DNA of 7,124 bases, taken from contig CAKPSA010000063.1 of NCBI GenBank assembly GCA_934183145.1, positions 1 through 7,124 on the forward strand. Reading direction: 5' to 3'. Made by a program: the position numbers and the translations under genes. The notes under the pieces are model-generated. The model made no database searches. It worked only from the letters and a program-made list of their open reading frames with translations, and was not told the DNA's origin. Source of the DNA: an uncultured Veillonella sp. GTDB lineage: Bacteria; Bacillota; Negativicutes; Veillonellales; Veillonellaceae. Shown here one piece after another: positions 4,284 through 7,124 of this stretch (position 1 is its first letter; every line of letters begins with the position of its first letter).

Positions 4284-5030
4284 ATGAAATTAAAACAACT
4301 TATTTTATCTAGCATCGCTGTAGGGGCATTAGCTTTCACATTTGGCACGGCACAGCCTGCACAGGCAGCTATTGGCATGGAGAATCCTGGTCCAGCTATG
4401 AATCTTGAAAAGCCAGCATCTGTTACGACTGCTCATCACATCAATGTAGATGGCAAGGTTGTTGAGCCTATCAACGGTCAACAAAATGTAATCTATGTAG
4501 ATGGTCAACCACTCGTAGCATTGCGCCAAGTATCTGAAGCATTAGGCTATAAGGTGGCATGGGATGAGCCTACTAAAACAGCATTAGTAGACATGAATAT
4601 CGCTACATTAGCTATCCAACCTGATTCTGCAGAGGTAGTACGCCATGGCAAATTGAAGATTATCAACCTTGATACTTCCGAATCCTTCTTGCCTGCAGCC
4701 CGCAAGGTAGATGGTACAATCTTTGTAAAACCTCAAGTATTCAAATTATTATTGAACGATGTAAAAATTACAAAGGATGAAATCTTCATCGCCCCTCAAC
4801 GCGCACAATTAGCGTCTACTACAAACACAGAGGTACCTCACAAGAATGAACTCAATACATTCTTGCCACCATCTCAAAATGATGTAAAGAAAAAAGAAGA
4901 TCCAAAAGCTACAGAAAAACCTCTTATTAAAATTAAGAAATCCTTAGCTAAAGATACTGTAACTACAGACGAGCAAACTCAATCTACAAATACATCTGAA
5001 TACCAACGTGCTAACGGATTAGATCGATAA
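4284..5030 (+). CDS. Secreted protein with a copper amine oxidase N-terminal-like (stalk) domain
   Basis: The 248-residue protein has a Sec signal peptide (MKLKQ, hydrophobic 6-22) with a likely cut after AQA28, so it should be exported to the periplasm or cell envelope. Residues 52-105 match the repeat core of the Cu_amine_oxidN1 'stalk' family: NVDGKVV, then NVIYVDGQPLVALRQVSEALGYKVAWDEPTKTALV. Residues 106-171 read as the second, more divergent half (KVDGTIFVKPQVF, DEIFIAP). No amine oxidase catalytic domain follows and there is no copper site. In Firmicutes this domain is a widespread extracellular module, so the name does not imply amine oxidation. The last 75 residues are a Lys/Thr/Gln-rich, probably disordered tail without an LPXTG or SLH anchor. 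GGAGGT (4273-4278) fixes the start. It converges on the small secreted gene at 5146-5499 and shares its terminator. Confidence 0.85.
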   Translation: MKLKQLILSSIAVGALAFTFGTAQPAQAAIGMENPGPAMNLEKPASVTTAHHINVDGKVVEPINGQQNVIYVDGQPLVALRQVSEALGYKVAWDEPTKTALVDMNIATLAIQPDSAEVVRHGKLKIINLDTSESFLPAARKVDGTIFVKPQVFKLLLNDVKITKDEIFIAPQRAQLASTTNTEVPHKNELNTFLPPSQNDVKKKEDPKATEKPLIKIKKSLAKDTVTTDEQTQSTNTSEYQRANGLDR

Positions 5031-5088
5031 GTGAATCAATTAGATTGTTAAATAAATCTATTAAAGATGTAACGCAATCTAGGCACAC

Positions 5089-5120
5089 AAAAAAGGTCCC
5101 ATAACGGGACCTTTTCTTTT
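5089..5120. terminator. Bidirectional intrinsic terminator between convergent genes
   Basis: AAAAGGTCCC (5091-5100) and GGGACCTTTT (5106-5115) form a perfect 10-bp stem with an ATAAC loop. The plus strand continues CTTTTTAT, and on the minus strand the stem ends in six Ts (5094-5089). It serves the stalk-domain gene (stop 59 bases before) and the small secreted gene on the other strand (stop 26 bases away). A weaker hairpin, TAGATT/AATCTA at 5041-5060, follows the plus-strand stop. Confidence 0.92.
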
Positions 5121-5145
5121 TATAGTCATATATGGCTGTTCAAAA

Positions 5146-5499
5146 CTAGAATTTGTAATCTCTACCAAGCACTCTATTAAATTTGGCAAGCCAATAGCTA
5201 AGGCTATTTGCTTCAGGGCTATAGTCTGCTGGATCATCATCAGTAACAGTAGTCTCTGGCCAGTCTTTTACCTCTGTTGTAGCAGGGTCTTTAATAACAT
5301 ATGTGCTATTATCTGTATTGTTGTTATTGGATACATATGTAGTATCTGCGCCATAGCGTGTACCGTTAGGGCTCAATGTTGTAGGATTGTAAGTATTATA
5401 ATCCATAGATGCGGATACTTGTTGTGGTGCTAATGCAGCAACACCTAATGCCAGTACAGATGCAGCTAAAACGATAGAGAATTGTTTTGATGCTTTCAT
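5146..5499 (-). CDS. Small secreted acidic protein, unknown function
   Basis: The 117-residue protein is not one I recognise. It has a clear Sec signal peptide: MKASKQ, hydrophobic 8-24, and a probable cut after VSA30, leaving about 87 residues. The mature part is Asn/Thr/Tyr-rich and low in complexity (YNTYNPTT, NNNNTDNST), then acidic (TDDDPADYSPE, 86-96). It ends in a different, basic and aromatic segment, SLSYWLAKFNRVLGRDYKF (99-117), which looks like a short helix and is the likeliest conserved part. There is no cysteine, lipobox or wall-sorting motif. The ATG at 5499-5497 is chosen for GGAGG (5510-5506), six Ts upstream; an in-frame ATG 12 codons earlier would spoil the signal peptide. 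It lies 119 bp downstream of the AsmA-family gene on the same strand and has its own promoter candidate. Confidence 0.8.
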   Translation of the reverse strand: MKASKQFSIVLAASVLALGVAALAPQQVSASMDYNTYNPTTLSPNGTRYGADTTYVSNNNNTDNSTYVIKDPATTEVKDWPETTVTDDDPADYSPEANSLSYWLAKFNRVLGRDYKF

Positions 5500-5514
5500 A
5501 AAAAACCTCCAAAT

Positions 5515-5547
5515 AACACAAAAGTGTTTTATCAAAAATTATGATAA
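5515..5547. repeat. Two inverted repeats in the leader of the small secreted gene
   Basis: TTATCA (5529-5534) and TGATAA (5542-5547) are separated by 7 bases. Next to them AACAC (5515-5519) and GTGTT (5524-5528) are separated by 4. Both lie between the -10 candidate and the Shine-Dalgarno. They could be leader hairpins or an operator; neither is followed by a convincing T-run. Confidence 0.4.
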
Positions 5548-5556
5548 CGGAGATTT

Positions 5557-5562
5557 ATTATA
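5557..5562 (-). promoter_or_regulatory. -10 box candidate of the small secreted gene
   Basis: The minus strand has a perfect TATAAT (5562-5557), 58 bases before the ATG. No convincing -35 lies 16-18 bp upstream, where the sequence is around CATGGTGC. Activity may need an activator, or this may be a chance AT-rich match. Confidence 0.45.
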
Positions 5563-5583
5563 AACTAGATAACTAAGTGCACC

Positions 5584-5615
5584 ATGAAAGAGAGCCAATA
5601 TCATTTATCTTTCAT
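5584..5615 (-). repeat. Inverted repeat after the AsmA-family gene
   Basis: ATGAAAGA (5584-5591) and TCTTTCAT (5608-5615) form a perfect 8-bp inverted repeat around 16 bases, starting 4 bases past the AsmA-family stop. There is no T-run on the minus strand, so as a terminator it would be weak. It could protect the 3' end of the mRNA. Confidence 0.4.
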
Positions 5616-5618
5616 CTA

Positions 5619-7124
5619 TCACTTTATTTTGATACCTTTAAAAATATCTTTCACCCCATCCATTTGGCGTTTTACATCATCAAAGGATGCTTTTAAATCC
5701 TCAGGAGGCTTAAAGTTATCGAGACCTTTAGCCGACTCAGATGCACGTTTGCTATTTTCGCCAGCTTGTTTCATCCCAACTTTAATCCGATCCATATTCT
5801 CATCAATCTCATCGAAGGATTCGTCGTAGAGGATAAAATTACTACCCCCATGAGATGTAATATTGAGAGGCCCCATGGTGAGCTGCCCATTATCGATACG
5901 CAACGCATCTGTGGAAATGGTCGTAATATTTGTATTGACTGTCACATCACTAAAGGATAAAAGACGCCCCTTATTGTGAAAGTTTCCTGTAATATTTTTG
6001 ATAGGAATAAGCATATAATGGCCTTGACCAGACCAGAAATTCCCCCATACCTCCATATCACGAGGCTTACCTTCGCTTTTAAAGTTCAAATTAGCCGATA
6101 CAGGAACGACGAACTCAGGTGTTTTAAGGGCCTCACTACTATCTAAATTCTTGGCTACCCCCGTAATGGTATAGGCCCTAGTGTCTAAATTATATACACC
6201 TTTTGCCTCTAATTTGCCACTGTACACATTAGCATTAACATTTTCAAAGTTTAAAATGCCATCTTGGTACGTCACATCACCCACGACGTTTTCAAAGGTA
6301 AGCGCAGGAATACGTAAAATAGGCATCGTTACACGGCCTTTAGCCAACGGTCGATTAAAATCACCAGTTACTCGCGTCAGCAAGGTCATAGCATCGTGAA
6401 TATTATCGCCAAAACCAAGTGACGATGGATCTACACCTTTCACATCAAACTGTAAATCCAGCTGAGGCATGCGATGCTTTAACACATCCTTTAAATCAAC
6501 GCGACCTTTTAGTGTCATTCCATCACCAATAGCGGTTCCACCAAACTTACCAGTTTCCATATCGACGCGAATAGCGCGCTTACTATCAAGATGGATTTTA
6601 GCCTCTACATTCTTCATCACATAGTGACGATTTTTCTGAAAGATTTCAAGCTGATTATTTCTAAGTGTAATGGTAAGATCCAAATGTTGGCCTTCCCAAT
6701 TAAAATTACGAACCTTTTTAGCCAATTCCTCTTGCCGATCTTGTGTCGTCTTTTTAGGCGGCTTAGGTCGCGGCTCCACCTCATCAAGAGGCTTATTCAC
6801 ATCAGGCGATGCAGGTACGAAGTCTATTCGGTTATTATCATCTAGGTCGACCACGATTGTAGCATCGTTGAGCTCAATGCCATTGATAGCGGAAGCCTTA
6901 AAGTTACGAGTGACAACATCCCACATATTGACGCGAATTTTACCACTGGGAACGGTGAGCAATTCACGACCTTCTGGATCCTTCCACACCAAGTCGGTAA
7001 AGGATAATGTTCCCCACGGCGTTGCGGTTAAACTCTCTACTGTTACAGAACCACGCATCATCGTTTGTCGAGCCATAACCTCGTTAAAGATAACACCCAT
7101 CCCGCGACTTGCTATCGTAGCCAA
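5619..7124 (-). CDS. AsmA/TamB-like envelope biogenesis protein, C-terminal part (start outside window)
   Basis: The visible 501 codons are open at the right edge; the terminal TTG is an internal Leu codon, not a start. The family comprises inner-membrane-anchored periplasmic proteins built of repeated beta-strands that form a lipid-carrying groove between inner and outer membrane. The pattern is typical: GTLSFTDLVWKDPEG, then GKIRVNMWDVVTRNFKASAINGIEL and ATIVVDLDDNNRIDFVP (62-104). A Pro/Lys-rich linker follows (115-137), then long alternating-strand stretches with TGKFGGTA, GRVDLKD, VYSGKLEAKGVYNL and similar units. The last 65 residues change character to a charged, probably helical tail (FDEIDENMDRIKVGMKQAGE onward, ending FKGIKIK). 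Only an N-terminal membrane anchor and perhaps a few dozen residues seem to be missing. Which subfamily (AsmA, TamB-like, DUF748) cannot be settled by eye. It supports a diderm host. Confidence 0.82.
   Translation of the reverse strand: MATIASRGMGVIFNEVMARQTMMRGSVTVESLTATPWGTLSFTDLVWKDPEGRELLTVPSGKIRVNMWDVVTRNFKASAINGIELNDATIVVDLDDNNRIDFVPASPDVNKPLDEVEPRPKPPKKTTQDRQEELAKKVRNFNWEGQHLDLTITLRNNQLEIFQKNRHYVMKNVEAKIHLDSKRAIRVDMETGKFGGTAIGDGMTLKGRVDLKDVLKHRMPQLDLQFDVKGVDPSSLGFGDNIHDAMTLLTRVTGDFNRPLAKGRVTMPILRIPALTFENVVGDVTYQDGILNFENVNANVYSGKLEAKGVYNLDTRAYTITGVAKNLDSSEALKTPEFVVPVSANLNFKSEGKPRDMEVWGNFWSGQGHYMLIPIKNITGNFHNKGRLLSFSDVTVNTNITTISTDALRIDNGQLTMGPLNITSHGGSNFILYDESFDEIDENMDRIKVGMKQAGENSKRASESAKGLDNFKPPEDLKASFDDVKRQMDGVKDIFKGIKIK

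Noticed and set aside
4284..5030. Active copper amine oxidase
   Set aside because: Only the non-catalytic N-terminal-type domain is present; there is no topaquinone motif or copper ligands, and the protein is far too short.
7122..7124. TTG at the window edge as start of the AsmA-family gene
   Set aside because: The frame is open to the edge and the expected N-terminal membrane anchor is missing, so this is an internal Leu codon.
1..7124. Mobile element, CRISPR array, phage or defence system
   Set aside because: No transposase, integrase, direct repeat-spacer pattern or defence-type gene is visible; the tRNA at the left edge shows no attachment-site duplication within the window.

Overview
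The window looks like chromosomal DNA from a diderm Firmicute of the Negativicutes, most likely Veillonella or a close relative. Three things support this. An AsmA/TamB-type envelope protein implies an outer membrane. The enzymes and ribosome binding sites (GGAGG/AAGGAG) are Firmicute-like, and QueF is the 165-residue Bacillus type. The DNA is visibly AT-rich with AT-rich intergenic spacers. The genus is an inference from recalled protein similarity, not a search result.

Layout, left to right: (1) the 5' half of a tRNA-Ser(GCU) gene on the minus strand, cut by the window edge, with its own promoter starting five bases after the stop codon of a Dps-type ferritin gene (minus). (2) A 264-bp spacer holding the dps promoter, a perfect 20-bp palindrome at the expected dps start point, and the terminator of the next operon. 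(3) cysK-cysE (minus), the two enzymes that turn serine, acetyl-CoA and sulfide into cysteine. The promoter and leader of cysK are rich in inverted repeats. (4) queF and an unrecognised multi-pass membrane protein (minus), separated by one base and probably translationally coupled. (5) A 295-bp divergent intergenic region. (6) A secreted protein with a copper-amine-oxidase-N-type 'stalk' domain (plus). It converges on a small secreted acidic protein of unknown function (minus), and the two share a bidirectional terminator. (7) The C-terminal 500 or so residues of an AsmA-family envelope protein (minus), open at the right edge.

Most genes are ordinary housekeeping or envelope genes; I see no mobile element, CRISPR array, phage gene or defence system. 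The most interesting signals are regulatory. One is the dps operator-like palindrome. Another is a TGTAT...GGAATACA motif found upstream of both cysK and cysE. A third is a terminator-like hairpin in the cysK leader. The others are the coupling of queF to an unknown membrane protein, and the small secreted protein between the stalk-domain protein and AsmA.
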